Shown one piece after another: positions 16,497 to 25,825 of a stretch of 64,000 bases of DNA. This DNA is from Mycolicibacterium chitae (GTDB taxonomy: Bacteria > Actinomycetota > Actinomycetes > Mycobacteriales > Mycobacteriaceae): positions 4,092,001 to 4,156,000 of the forward strand of contig NZ_LR134355.1 of assembly GCF_900637205.1 (NCBI RefSeq), given 5' to 3'. Numbering within the stretch: position 1 is the stretch's first letter; every line of letters begins with the position of its first letter. Both the position numbers and the translations under genes were made by a program. The notes beneath the pieces were generated by a model. The model was not told the origin of the DNA. It saw only the letters and a program-made list of their open reading frames with translations, and searched no databases.

Positions 16497-18335
16497 TCAG
16501 AAGGCCGCTTCGTCCAACTCCATCACGAAGTCCTCCACGCCCAGCGCGGCCTCGCGCTGGGCCGCCACCAGGGGCAGCACCTCGCGGGCGAAGAACCGCG
16601 CCGCGGCAATCTTGCCCTGGTAGAACAACGCGTCCGACTCGCTCGCACCGGAAGCCAAAGCGCGGGCGGCGATCTGGGCGCCCCGCAGCAGCAGCCAGCC
16701 GACCACCACATCACCGAGGGCGTACAGCAGGCGTGTGGCGTTCAGGCCCACCCGGTAGCTGTGCGCGGCATCGCCGGCCGCGACGTCGCCGATCATCTTC
16801 TCGACGATGGCCTCCAAGTCGGCGACGGCCCGCCCCAACAGCGAAGACTCGGCGGCGAGTTCGGCGGGGTCCCCCGCGGCCACGAAGCCCTTGATCTCGT
16901 CCAGCAGATGCGTCAGCGCCCGGGAGCGGTCACGAACGATCTTGCGGAAGAACAGGTCCTGGGCCTGGATCGCGGTCGTGCCCTCGTACACGGTGTCGAT
17001 CTTGGCGTCGCGGACGTACTGCTCGATGGGGTACTCCTGCAGGTAGCCGGAGCCGCCGAAGACCTGCAGCGACTCGGTGCCCAATTGCACCCAGGACCGC
17101 TCCGAGCCGTAGCCCTTGACGATCGGCAACAACAGGTCGTTGACGGCCTCGGCCAGGCTGGTGTCAGCGCCGGCGGCGGCCTGCAGCGCGATCTCGTCCT
17201 GCCACACCGCGGTGTAGAGCACCAGTGACCGCAGGCCCTCGCTGTAGGCCTTCTGCGACAGCAGCGAACGGCGCACGTCGGGGTGTCGGGTGATCGCCAC
17301 CCGCGGTGCCGCCTTGTCGGCGGCCTGGGCCAAGTCCGCGCCCTGGATCCGCTGCTTGGCGTATTCCAGCGCGTTGAGGTAGCCAGTGGACAGGGTGGCC
17401 AAGGCCTTGCAGCCCACCATCATTCGCGCGTCTTCGATGACCTCGAACATCTGGGCAATGCCGTCGTGCTTCTCGCCGAGCAGCCAGCCGCGCGCCGGGG
17501 CGTCCTCACCGATCGACATCTCGCAGGTGGTGGACACGTTCATGCCCATCTTCTTCTCGACGTTCGTGGCGTAGATCCCGTTGTGCTCGCCGGTGAGTTC
17601 ACCGGTCTCCACATCGAAGTTGTACTTCGGCACCAGGAACAGGCTCAGCCCCTTGGTCCCGGGCCCGCCCACGCCGTCGACCCCGACCGGCCGGGCCAGC
17701 ACGAGGTGCAGGATGTTGTCGGCCAGGTCGTGTTCGCCCGCGGTGATGAAGCGCTTGACGCCGTGGATGTTCCAGGTGCCGTCCTCGTTCGGGACGGCCC
17801 GGGTGCGCGCGGCCCCCACATCGGAGCCGGCGTCGGGCTCGGTGAGCAACATGGTTGCGCCCCAGTGGTTGTCGACGGCGATCTGGGCGATCTTCTTGTC
17901 CCGCTCGGTGCCGTGGCGGTACACCACGCGCGCGGCCGTCGGGATGCCGACGTAGGTCCACAGCGCGGGATTGGCACCCATCACGAACTCGGCCAGCGCC
18001 CAGTTCAACGAGTTCGGCGCATTGGTCCCGCCGAGTTCGGGCAGCACGCGCAGCCGCCACCATTCGGCGTCCAGCCAGGTCTTGTAGGTCGCGGCGAATT
18101 CGGGGGTGACGGTGACGGTCTTGGTCGACGGGTCGTAGACGGGCGGGTGCCGGTCGGCCTCTTCGAAGGACTCGGCGAGGCCTTCGCGCGCCAACCGGTC
18201 CACCTCGCGCAGGATGAACTTCGCGGTGTCGAGGTCGACCTCCTCGAAGGGGGCCGCCCCGAACAGCGGGGCGCGGTCGAACAGTTCGAAGAGGTTGAAC
18301 TCCACGTCGCGCAGATTGCTCTTGTAGTGACCCAT
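16497..18335 (-). CDS. Acyl-CoA dehydrogenase, long FadE type
   Basis: A 612-aa FAD-dependent acyl-CoA dehydrogenase, longer than the ~380-aa classical type and matching the long FadE class with an extra C-terminal domain. It begins MGHYKSNLRDVEFNLFE, a typical start for this class. The flavin/substrate motif LTEPDAGSDVGAAR and the catalytic-glutamate motif YEGTTAIQAQDL are intact. It should form the 2,3-double bond of an acyl-CoA. It is divergent from a double-TetR regulator and separated from it by 231 bp containing a perfect inverted repeat, so it is a likely target of that regulator. Confidence 0.92.
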   Translation of the reverse strand: MGHYKSNLRDVEFNLFELFDRAPLFGAAPFEEVDLDTAKFILREVDRLAREGLAESFEEADRHPPVYDPSTKTVTVTPEFAATYKTWLDAEWWRLRVLPELGGTNAPNSLNWALAEFVMGANPALWTYVGIPTAARVVYRHGTERDKKIAQIAVDNHWGATMLLTEPDAGSDVGAARTRAVPNEDGTWNIHGVKRFITAGEHDLADNILHLVLARPVGVDGVGGPGTKGLSLFLVPKYNFDVETGELTGEHNGIYATNVEKKMGMNVSTTCEMSIGEDAPARGWLLGEKHDGIAQMFEVIEDARMMVGCKALATLSTGYLNALEYAKQRIQGADLAQAADKAAPRVAITRHPDVRRSLLSQKAYSEGLRSLVLYTAVWQDEIALQAAAGADTSLAEAVNDLLLPIVKGYGSERSWVQLGTESLQVFGGSGYLQEYPIEQYVRDAKIDTVYEGTTAIQAQDLFFRKIVRDRSRALTHLLDEIKGFVAAGDPAELAAESSLLGRAVADLEAIVEKMIGDVAAGDAAHSYRVGLNATRLLYALGDVVVGWLLLRGAQIAARALASGASESDALFYQGKIAAARFFAREVLPLVAAQREAALGVEDFVMELDEAAF

Positions 18336-18429
18336 GACGATGTTTCTCCCAATCTGTCAGCGGATCTGCAGTGAACCGAAGATATGGCACATAAGGCCTG
18401 ATTGCCGTCGTATACGCTGATAATACGGG

Positions 18430-18451
18430 CTATAGTTAATTCAGACTATAG
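18430..18451. promoter_or_regulatory. Perfect 7-8-7 inverted repeat, candidate TetR operator
   Basis: CTATAGT (18430-18436), spacer TAATTCAG, ACTATAG (18445-18451). It lies in the shared control region between fadE (starts 18335, minus) and the double-TetR gene (starts 18567, plus). Size, symmetry and position fit an autoregulatory operator. Confidence 0.6.
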
Positions 18452-18566
18452 TAGGTGTCGGGAAATCCGGCTAGGATCGGGGGCATCGCGGCGCAGCGGC
18501 GCGCGAGGTGGTTCGCGGCGGTGGTGCGACACTGGTGTGATGGCCCCGCGGATGGGAAAGAGTGAG

Positions 18567-19799
18567 ATGTCACGATCGACGGCGACGCGCGCCGACACCG
18601 TGAAGGCCACGTTGCGCTCGTCGGCGCGCGGTGCCCAACGCACCGAGCAGGTCGCCCGTGCCGCCGCCCACCTGTTCCAGGAGTTCGGCTACCAGAACGT
18701 CAGCATCGATCGGATCGGTTCGGCCGTCGGCCTCACCGGCCCAGCCGTCTACCGCCACTTCAAGGGCAAGCACGACATCCTGGTGCACGCCCTGATGAGC
18801 CAGGTCAAGCTGCTCGAGGAGCTGCACTCGCTGTCGGATCAGGAGACCGCCGACGCCCAAGAACAGCTGCAGGTGCTGATCGCCGGGCTCTGCGACCTGA
18901 CCGCGAACGGCAACGAGGCCACGCTGTGGCGCCGCGAGCGTCGCCACCTCGGACCCGACGAACTCGAGTTGTTCCGCGGCTATTTCACCGCCAACCAGGA
19001 CATGATCGCCGCCCGGATCGTGCAGCTGCGCCCCGAGGCCGGCGCCCACAAGGCGGACCTGCTGGGCTTCGCGGTGCTGACCATGTTCTCCAATACCCCC
19101 AACATCCGCGGCAACCTGTCCGCGGAACGTCTGCAGGAACTGCAGGCGGCCATGGCGTGGGCGCTGATCGACTGCGAGCTGCCCGACGCCGACCCAGCCG
19201 AGAAGCCGCTGGCCGACCCCGAGCATCGGCAGCCGGCCGGCCGCCGCGAGCGGATCATCGACGCCGCGGCGCGGCTGTTCAACGAACATGGCTTCTACGA
19301 CGTCCGCATCGACGACATCGCCAAGGCCTCCGACATGTCGACCGCCACGCTCTACCAACACATGTCGGGCAAGACCGAGGTGCTGCGGGCGGTGCTGGAG
19401 CGCGGGGCCGAGGGCCTGCTCTACGTGACCGCCGATGCGCTGGCGTATGCCACCACGCCCCAGGAAGTGCTGGATGCCCTGATCTCCACCTACATTCAGC
19501 AGGCGCTCGGGGTGTACGGCCGGATCATGCAGATCCTGGCCTCCGATCTGCTCTACCTGCCGGAGGACGAACAGGCCGCGCTGCGCAACACCCAGCGCGA
19601 GTACGTCGCCGAATGGGTCGAGGCCATCGCGGCGCTCTCCGATTCGCTGAGCGCCGCCGATGCCCGCGCGCTGGCGCAGGCCGCGATCGCGGTGGTCACC
19701 GACGTGTCCCAGGATCCGCGGCTGCGCCGGCGCCCGGGCCTGGCCGATGAACTCACCGCGCTGGTTCGGGCCATGGTGTTACCGCCCGACCTCACCTGA
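18567..19799 (+). CDS. Tandem TetR-family transcriptional regulator
   Basis: A 410-aa regulator made of two TetR units. The first helix-turn-helix lies at about residues 30-72 (AAAHLFQEFGYQNVSID ... VYRHFKGKHDIL). The second begins near residue 226 (RERIIDAAARLFNEHGF ... TLYQHMSGKTEVL). Such double-TetR proteins, like Mce3R, bind DNA as a single chain with two HTH heads. I chose ATG 18567 because GGGAAAGAGTGAG stands right before it; the frame is open further up to 18402 but that part contains the putative operator. It probably represses its own gene and the divergent fadE. The eight-gene operon ends 11 bp beyond its stop, convergently. Confidence 0.85.
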   Translation: MSRSTATRADTVKATLRSSARGAQRTEQVARAAAHLFQEFGYQNVSIDRIGSAVGLTGPAVYRHFKGKHDILVHALMSQVKLLEELHSLSDQETADAQEQLQVLIAGLCDLTANGNEATLWRRERRHLGPDELELFRGYFTANQDMIAARIVQLRPEAGAHKADLLGFAVLTMFSNTPNIRGNLSAERLQELQAAMAWALIDCELPDADPAEKPLADPEHRQPAGRRERIIDAAARLFNEHGFYDVRIDDIAKASDMSTATLYQHMSGKTEVLRAVLERGAEGLLYVTADALAYATTPQEVLDALISTYIQQALGVYGRIMQILASDLLYLPEDEQAALRNTQREYVAEWVEAIAALSDSLSAADARALAQAAIAVVTDVSQDPRLRRRPGLADELTALVRAMVLPPDLT

Positions 19800-19810
19800 G
19801 CCGCAAGGGG

Positions 19811-20230
19811 TCAGTCCGGCAGGCCGCGGCGCAGTCCGGGCGAGATCTCGGCCTGGATGTCGGCGGTGGTGAATTCGGCCACGGCGCCGACGATCGCCGG
19901 GTCGATCCCGTTGGCGTACGCCGACGACAGCGCCGCGGCGATGGATGCGCGGTGTTCCCGCAGCGCCGACAGCTCACCGGACTCGGTGGGGGGTGTCGCG
20001 GTCCTGGCCGGCTGGCCCAGCGCGGCGCCGAGGTCGGCGGTGCGCGACGCGGTCGCGGCCAGCGGACCCGGATCCCAGGCCAGGCGCGCCGCCAGGCTGT
20101 CCAGCATCTCGATGACGCTGAGCAATTCGCTGCGCGCATCGCCGGAGTCGATTGCCGGCAGCACCCGTTCGGCCAGGGTGTCGCGGATGGTCTGCTGAAC
20201 CTGGCCCAGATCCAGTGCGTAGATGGTCAT
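19811..20230 (-). CDS. Small protein of unknown function downstream of APH-type kinase
   Basis: A 139-aa soluble protein, MTIYALDLGQVQQTIRDTL..., mostly helical by eye, with no motif I recognise. Its start is one base after the kinase stop, so the two are surely co-translated. It is the last gene of the operon. In the levulinate pathway a small protein (LvaB) follows and supports the APH-type kinase LvaA. Position and size suggest a similar partner role, which is inference only. Confidence 0.75.
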   Translation of the reverse strand: MTIYALDLGQVQQTIRDTLAERVLPAIDSGDARSELLSVIEMLDSLAARLAWDPGPLAATASRTADLGAALGQPARTATPPTESGELSALREHRASIAAALSSAYANGIDPAIVGAVAEFTTADIQAEISPGLRRGLPD

Positions 20231-20231
20231 C

Positions 20232-21269
20232 TCAGGATCCCCACTCTCCGTCGCGCAGCATCTGATTGAGCCAGCCCAGGCTGTAGTAGACGCTGTGCGC
20301 CATGTTGGCGTACCGCAGTTCGGGTCGATCGCCGCGCTCGAAGATCGCCACGGCCTGCAGACATCCGATCGCGGTCTTCGCCAGGGACTGCACGGCCCAC
20401 CAGTTCAGGGTCTGCTGCTCGGGACGCCACCCGGCGGCCTCGGCGTATTCGTCGACGAACTCGTCGACGTGCAGCAGCTTGCAGGCCAGCGGCGAACGAC
20501 CCCGCGAGGTGCGCTGGAAGAACCAGGCCAGGTCGGCCACCGGGTCGCTGAAGTGCGCGGTCTCCCAGTCCAGGACGCCGACCAGCGCCCCGTTGTCCGG
20601 TTCCACGACGAGATTGCCGACGCGGAAGTCGTTGTGTACCAGAGATACCCGTCCAGACACATGGTCGGCGCGGTGGTCCAGCCAGGCCAGCGCCAGATCC
20701 AGGATCGGGATCCGGATCGACGCCACCTCCTCGTAGGTGCGTCGCCACAAGTCGTTCTCCACCCGTCCGGTGTCCCCCGGCGCGGGTGCCGCGTCGAGTT
20801 CGGGCAGGTGCAACGAATCCGGCGCCGCGGAGTGCAGCTTCGCCATCTCGCGGGCCACCCGGCGTCCGAGGGCGGCGCGGTCGTCGGCGTCGGTGATCTG
20901 TCGGGTCACGTTGTGCGGCAACGGCACCGCGCCGATCAGGCGTTCCATCACGAAGAATCCGCGGTTGCCCGGTTCGGTGACGCGGTGCGCGATCACCCCC
21001 GGCACCGGCAGCCCGAGACCCGCGGCGGCGCGCAGCAGCGCCACCTCGCGGGCCACGTCGTAGCTGCCGACGATGCCGCTCAGGGGTTCACGCTTGACCG
21101 CGTACGAGGCGCTACCGCCTTGCCACTCGGCGGTGACCAGGTAGGTCTCCCACGAGTTGCCCTCCGCGCGCCGGTCGACCTCGACGAGTTCGACCGGCTT
21201 ACCGTCGGCCACCGCCGCGCCGAGGGCCTCCGCGAGCTCAGCGAGGAATTCCGAAGTGCCGTCGCTCAT
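20232..21269 (-). CDS. Phosphotransferase family protein (APH / ACAD10-11-like kinase)
   Basis: Aminoglycoside-phosphotransferase-fold kinase of about 345 aa. The catalytic loop HNDFRVGNLVVE (HxDxxxxN) and the metal-binding DWE are intact, and the N-lobe lysine AVKREPLSG is visible. Relatives phosphorylate hydroxyacyl-CoA intermediates (LvaA, ACAD10/11) rather than antibiotics. A GAGGAGGG site lies seven bases before ATG 21269; an alternative ATG at 21299 with a weaker GAAGGAAC site would add 10 residues. It sits among FadD, FadE and SDR genes, which favours a CoA-ester substrate over drug resistance. Confidence 0.85.
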   Translation of the reverse strand: MSDGTSEFLAELAEALGAAVADGKPVELVEVDRRAEGNSWETYLVTAEWQGGSASYAVKREPLSGIVGSYDVAREVALLRAAAGLGLPVPGVIAHRVTEPGNRGFFVMERLIGAVPLPHNVTRQITDADDRAALGRRVAREMAKLHSAAPDSLHLPELDAAPAPGDTGRVENDLWRRTYEEVASIRIPILDLALAWLDHRADHVSGRVSLVHNDFRVGNLVVEPDNGALVGVLDWETAHFSDPVADLAWFFQRTSRGRSPLACKLLHVDEFVDEYAEAAGWRPEQQTLNWWAVQSLAKTAIGCLQAVAIFERGDRPELRYANMAHSVYYSLGWLNQMLRDGEWGS

Positions 21270-21326
21270 CTGCGTGCCCTCCTCGGTCACCGCCGTCATA
21301 GTTTCAGTTCCTTCTCCGTGTCGCGG

Positions 21327-22103
21327 CTAGACCACTTGGACCGACCGGCCGCCGCCGTCGACCGTGATGCGCTGGGCGGTCACGTACGACGCGTCGGCGG
21401 AGACCAGGTAGGCCACCGTCCCGGCGACATCCTCGGGGGTGCAGACCCGACCGAACGGGTACGAAGCGGCGATGTCGTCCATCGTCCCGCCGCCGGTCGC
21501 CGCCTTCACGAGGCGTCGACCCATCTCCGTCTCCACCAGGCCCGGCGCCACGATGTTGGCCCGGATACCGTTGGCGCGCTCCTCCTGCGCGATGGTCCGG
21601 ACGCACATCTCCATGGCGGCCTTGGCCATGGTGTAGGGCGCGGACAGCGCGGGCGCGTCGGCGACCGTGCTGCTCGAGACCATCACGACGTCGCCGCGCC
21701 CGGCCGCCCGCATATCGGGCAGCACCTTCTGCAGCAGGTGGATCGGGCCCAGCGTGTGCACCTGCAGCAACGACAGGAAGTCCGCGGCCGGGGTGTCACC
21801 GACGGACTGCCCCTTGCTCGCGGTGCCCGCGTTGCTGACCACGATGTCCACCGGGCCGAGATCGGTGCGCACGGCCTCGACCATCGCGTCCACGGCGGCC
21901 TCGTCGTTGATGGCCGCGCCGTAGGCCTTGGCTTTGCCTCCGGCCGCGACGATCTCGGCGACGACCTCATCGGCCGCGGCGGCCTCACGCCGGTAGTTGA
22001 TCGCGACCGCCGCGCCGTCGGCGGCCAACCGCAGCGCGATCGCGCGACCCACGCCGCGCGAACTGCCGGTGACGATCGCCACCCGGCCCTGCAACCCTGA
22101 CAT
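21327..22103 (-). CDS. Short-chain dehydrogenase/reductase
   Basis: Classical SDR of 258 aa. It has TGSSRGVGRA (Rossmann TGxxxGxG), SNAGTAS for NNAG, and the catalytic YTMAKAAMEM (YxxxK) preceded by SSSTV. It interconverts an alcohol and a ketone with NAD(P)H. Its ATG shares one base with the FadE stop (TGATG), so translation is coupled. The reading frame runs open upstream to 22595, but that part is the FadE gene in another frame. Confidence 0.9.
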   Translation of the reverse strand: MSGLQGRVAIVTGSSRGVGRAIALRLAADGAAVAINYRREAAAADEVVAEIVAAGGKAKAYGAAINDEAAVDAMVEAVRTDLGPVDIVVSNAGTASKGQSVGDTPAADFLSLLQVHTLGPIHLLQKVLPDMRAAGRGDVVMVSSSTVADAPALSAPYTMAKAAMEMCVRTIAQEERANGIRANIVAPGLVETEMGRRLVKAATGGGTMDDIAASYPFGRVCTPEDVAGTVAYLVSADASYVTAQRITVDGGGRSVQVV

Positions 22104-23242
22104 CAACCCACCACCGCTCGTCCGACCAGATCCTTCATGACTTCGTTCGATCCACCGTAGATCCGCTGGATGCGCGCATCGCGCCACATCCGGGCTATCG
22201 GGTACTCCTCGATATAGCCGTAGCCGCCGAACAGCTGCAGCACCCGGTCCAGGACCTCCCACTGCAGTTCGGTGGCCTTGTACTTCGCGCCGGCCGCCTC
22301 GGCCGCGGTCAGCTCGCCGTCGTTGAGTGCGAGCACGCAGCGGTCGACATACTCGCCCAGCACGGCGATGTCGGTGTGCATCTCGGCGATCTGCATCCGC
22401 ACCGACTGCAACTGCGCCAGCGGGCCGCCGAACGCGTCGCGCTGCCGCACGTGATCCAGGCCCAGCTCCAGGGCCTGACGCGCCGAGGCGATCGCCGCGA
22501 CCGCGATGGACAGCCGCTCGCGGGGCAGATTGGCGATGGCGCAACCGAATCCACGCCCGGGCTCGCCGATGATATTGGTCACGGGGACCCGGCAATCCGT
22601 GAAGAACAGCTCGGCGGTGTCCTGGGCCTTGCGGCCGATCTTGTGCATCGGGCGGCCCCGTTCGAAGCCCGGGGTGCCGTTCTCGACGGCGACGAAGGTG
22701 GTGCCGCGGCCGTCGCGTTCGCCGGTGCGCACCAGCACGATCGCCAGGTCGCAGGTCGCTCCGCTGGTGATGAACGTCTTCTGGCCGTTGAGGACTAGGT
22801 GGTCACCCTCGCGGCGGCCGGTGCTCTTGATGGCGGCCAGGTCCGAGCCCGCGCCGGGTTCGGTCAGCCCGAGCGCGGTGACGCATTCGCCGCGGGTGAA
22901 TCCGGGCAGCCAACGCTGCTGCTGTTCGGGGGTCGCCAGATCCCGCAGGTACGGCACGATGATGTCGTTCTGCATCGAGAACAGGTCGCCGACCATCCCG
23001 GAGGCCACGACCTCCTCGGTCATCACGGCGTTGTACCGGAAGTCGGAGATGCCCAGGCCGCCGAACTCGGGGGCGAACTCGAAGCCCAGGAACCCGCCCT
23101 CGCCGGCGGCGCGGATGAACTCGCGGTCGACGGTGCCGGCCTCCTCCCACGCCTCGACGTGCGGCACCGCGGCGTGATCGATGAAGGCGCGGAAGGCCTT
23201 TCGAAAGGCCTCGTGCTCCTCGGTGTAGAGCGTCCTACGCAC
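22103..23242 (-). CDS. Acyl-CoA dehydrogenase
   Basis: Classical-length acyl-CoA dehydrogenase of 379 aa. It has the flavin/substrate loop ALGLTEPGAGSDLAAI, WxxxG-type QKTFITSGATCDL, and C-terminal LFGGYGYIEEYP with RIYGGSNEVMKDL. The catalytic glutamate is not at the YEG position (Gly there), so the base would be elsewhere, as in isovaleryl-type enzymes. The TEPxVASSD motif of ACAD10/11 phosphate-eliminating enzymes is absent. Start: GTG 23242 overlaps the end of the FadD gene; an in-frame start at 23269 is also open. Confidence 0.88.
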   Translation of the reverse strand: MRRTLYTEEHEAFRKAFRAFIDHAAVPHVEAWEEAGTVDREFIRAAGEGGFLGFEFAPEFGGLGISDFRYNAVMTEEVVASGMVGDLFSMQNDIIVPYLRDLATPEQQQRWLPGFTRGECVTALGLTEPGAGSDLAAIKSTGRREGDHLVLNGQKTFITSGATCDLAIVLVRTGERDGRGTTFVAVENGTPGFERGRPMHKIGRKAQDTAELFFTDCRVPVTNIIGEPGRGFGCAIANLPRERLSIAVAAIASARQALELGLDHVRQRDAFGGPLAQLQSVRMQIAEMHTDIAVLGEYVDRCVLALNDGELTAAEAAGAKYKATELQWEVLDRVLQLFGGYGYIEEYPIARMWRDARIQRIYGGSNEVMKDLVGRAVVG

Positions 23243-24782
23243 TCGCCATGTCCTTCCAGTACTGGTCACGCAGTTGGCGCTTGTACAGCTTGCCGGTCGG
23301 CAGCCGCGGCATCTCGTCGATGAAGTCGAACGACTTGGGGCACTTGAATCGGGCCAGGTGCTCCAGGCAGAACTCGCGGAGGCGCTGGGCGAGTTCGGGT
23401 GTCCCGCCGTCGGGGTCCAGCGGTTGGATGACGGCCTTGACCGCCTCGCCGAAGTCCTCGTCGGGAACGCCGAACACCGCGGCGTCCATCACCTCGGGAT
23501 GGGTGATGAGCAGGTTCTCGATCTCCTGCGGGTAGATGTTCACCCCGCCGGAGATGATGACGAAGGCCTGCCGGTCGGTGAGGAACAGGTACCCCTCCTC
23601 ATTGAGGTAGCCGATATCGCCGATCTTCGACATGGTGCCGCTGGAATCCTGTGCCTCGGCGGTCTTCTCGGGGTCGTTGAGGTACTCGAACGAGCTGTTG
23701 CCGCCGCGGAACCAGATGGTGCCGGGCTGGCCCGGCGGCAGTTCGTTGCCGTCGTCGTCGCGGATGACGATCTCGCCGAAGAAGGCCTTGCCGACGGTGC
23801 CCGGATTGGCCAACCATTCCTCGGGCGTGCAACCGCAGGTGCCGTTGGCCTCGGTGCCGCCGTAGTACTCGTAGATGACCGGGCCCCACCAGTCGAGCAT
23901 CTCCTGCTTGACCTGGCGCGGGCACGGCGCAGCGCCGTGCACCACGGCCTCCAGCGACGAGTAGTCGTACTTGTCCCGAACGTCCTTGGGCAGCTTGAGT
24001 ACTCGCGAGAACATGGTGGGGACCACCATGGTGTGGGTGACCTTGAACTCGTCGATCAGGGCGAGGAACTGCTCGGTGTCGAAGCGGTCCATCACGATGT
24101 GGGTGGCACCCAGGCGCATACCGATCGAGATGCTGGATTGCGGGCCCGAGTGATACAGCGGCGCCGTCGACAGGAACGTCATACCCTCGCGCATCCGGAA
24201 GAGGCGCTTGCCCATCTCCTCGATGCCCAACTGCTCCTGCGGCGAGACATCCGGCAGGTGACGCTTGACGGCCTTGGGTCGACCGGTGGTGCCCGACGAA
24301 TAGAACATCGGGGTGCCCAACCGTTCATCGTCACCCGGTGTCGTCGGGAACTCCTCGATGACGGCCGCCAGGCCGGCGAACGGTGCCGGCGGGTCGGCCA
24401 CATCGGCCACCAGCCAGTGCCGGACCTTCGGGCAGCGACTCGGCAGACCCTGCGCCACTTCGAGTTTGGCGGCGGTCGTCAGCAGCAGCTGGGCGCCGCA
24501 GTCGTCGACGATGTAGGCGACTTCCTCGACCGACAGGAACGAGTTGACCGGCGTGTAGTACAGCCCGCACCGCTCGGCCGCCGACATCGCCACGATCATG
24601 TCGAGGTGATTTTCCATCAGCAGCGCGATCGGGTCGGTGCGCTGCAGCCCCAGCGAGCGGAAGTAGTTCGCCACCTGGTTGGCACGCTCGTCGAGCTGCC
24701 GATAGGTCAGGGTTTCACGGCTGCCCGCCATGATCACCGCGGGACGGTCGGGATACTCCTGTGCCTTGGGCCCGGGATACAT
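23235..24782 (-). CDS. Acyl-CoA synthetase (FadD type)
   Basis: AMP-forming acid-CoA ligase of 515 aa with P-loop signature MFYSSGTTGRPKAVKRH near residue 165. Later motifs YEYYGGTEANGTCG and FLTDRQAFVIISGGVNIYPQEIE are present, and the C-terminal lysine region ends LPTGKLYKRQLRDQYW. It should activate the acid that enters this operon's pathway. It overlaps the FadE start by eight bases and lies 18 bp behind the DUF7064-like gene. Confidence 0.92.
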   Translation of the reverse strand: MYPGPKAQEYPDRPAVIMAGSRETLTYRQLDERANQVANYFRSLGLQRTDPIALLMENHLDMIVAMSAAERCGLYYTPVNSFLSVEEVAYIVDDCGAQLLLTTAAKLEVAQGLPSRCPKVRHWLVADVADPPAPFAGLAAVIEEFPTTPGDDERLGTPMFYSSGTTGRPKAVKRHLPDVSPQEQLGIEEMGKRLFRMREGMTFLSTAPLYHSGPQSSISIGMRLGATHIVMDRFDTEQFLALIDEFKVTHTMVVPTMFSRVLKLPKDVRDKYDYSSLEAVVHGAAPCPRQVKQEMLDWWGPVIYEYYGGTEANGTCGCTPEEWLANPGTVGKAFFGEIVIRDDDGNELPPGQPGTIWFRGGNSSFEYLNDPEKTAEAQDSSGTMSKIGDIGYLNEEGYLFLTDRQAFVIISGGVNIYPQEIENLLITHPEVMDAAVFGVPDEDFGEAVKAVIQPLDPDGGTPELAQRLREFCLEHLARFKCPKSFDFIDEMPRLPTGKLYKRQLRDQYWKDMASA

Positions 24783-24800
24783 CCTGGCTCTCCTCTGCCG

Positions 24801-25796
24801 TCAGCGCGCCGGAGGAGTGAGGGGCCGCAGGAACTCGGCGATGCCCCAACCACCCTGTCCACCCGCGTAGCGCACGGACATCTGGCCCATCCGCGCGGCC
24901 CGGTCGGCCGTGCGCTGGGTGACCGGCACGAAGTGGTTGATCGACCCGTCGAGCACCAGAGTCGGTAGCCCATCGGCGGTGATGACCGCGGTGTTGCGAC
25001 CGGAATACGTTGCCTCACCGGCGTAGTCGGTGTATACGGTGTACTCACGGATCGGGTGGAAGACGCCGTCCGGGGTGACCACCACGCCGCCCGAGGCACG
25101 TTCGCCGGTCGGCTCGATTTCCCCGTAGGCAGTGATCGCGGTGCCATCGGCCAACCAGGCCGCCAGCCATTCACCGTTGTAGGACGCCCACTCCCGCGGC
25201 CCCCACGAGTGGTCGCGGAAAGAGGTGGCCTTGTCGACCGTCCAGGTGGTCGATCCGACCCGGACCGTCCCGCTGACGTGCCCGAACTGCTCGTAGTGGT
25301 CGGTGGCGATCTGGGAGCTGCCCGGCGTGCAGTCGCCGTCCTCGGCGATGGTGAACAACGGGACCGAGGCCTCGAAGGTGAGCGCGATCTCGCACTCCAG
25401 CGACGGCGCGTTCTTCAGCGCCTGCCGGCCGCGCTCGGCCAGCAGCGACGGGGTGTCGATGAGCGCAACGGTGTTGCGGTAGTTGACCTCGAGGGTCCGG
25501 GTCGGCTCCTTGACCGCGATCTCGAGGCCCTGGGTCGCCCACCGGTCGTTGGTCTCGTTGGGTTCGCGCCCGGCCCGCAGGGCGATCCGGCCACCCGGCA
25601 GCGTCAGCTGCACGGTCGCCTCGGAGTAGCCCATGGTGGGCCGGTTGCCGATGCGCATCAGGGCGCTGACTTCGCCGAGCGGGTCGACGAAGTTGACGTA
25701 GACACTCTCGTTGTAGTTGGAGATACCGGCCGGATCGTGGGTCAACTCGGCGTCGGCGCCGTACTGACATGCGGTGAATGGTGCTGAGTTGGTCAT
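24801..25796 (-). CDS. DUF7064/AttH-CrtC-like protein
   Basis: A 331-aa soluble protein with no clear catalytic signature. Beta-rich segments and the motif SFRDHSWGPREWAS recall the AttH/CrtC (hydroxyneurosporene synthase-like) lipocalin-type double-barrel family, in mycobacteria often labelled DUF7064/7065. Its role is unknown; it may bind or hydrate a lipid-like intermediate. The start MTNSAPFTACQYG (25796) is chosen because upstream sequence in frame is part of the hydratase gene. The gap to the hydratase is 29 bp and to FadD 18 bp. Confidence 0.75.
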   Translation of the reverse strand: MTNSAPFTACQYGADAELTHDPAGISNYNESVYVNFVDPLGEVSALMRIGNRPTMGYSEATVQLTLPGGRIALRAGREPNETNDRWATQGLEIAVKEPTRTLEVNYRNTVALIDTPSLLAERGRQALKNAPSLECEIALTFEASVPLFTIAEDGDCTPGSSQIATDHYEQFGHVSGTVRVGSTTWTVDKATSFRDHSWGPREWASYNGEWLAAWLADGTAITAYGEIEPTGERASGGVVVTPDGVFHPIREYTVYTDYAGEATYSGRNTAVITADGLPTLVLDGSINHFVPVTQRTADRAARMGQMSVRYAGGQGGWGIAEFLRPLTPPAR

Positions 25797-25825
25797 GCCT
25801 GCGTTCCTCCGGATCGCTGTGGTGT

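Noticed and set aside
20232..21269. Aminoglycoside resistance gene
   Set aside because: The APH fold is shared with acyl-CoA-type kinases, and the operon consists of lipid-metabolism genes.
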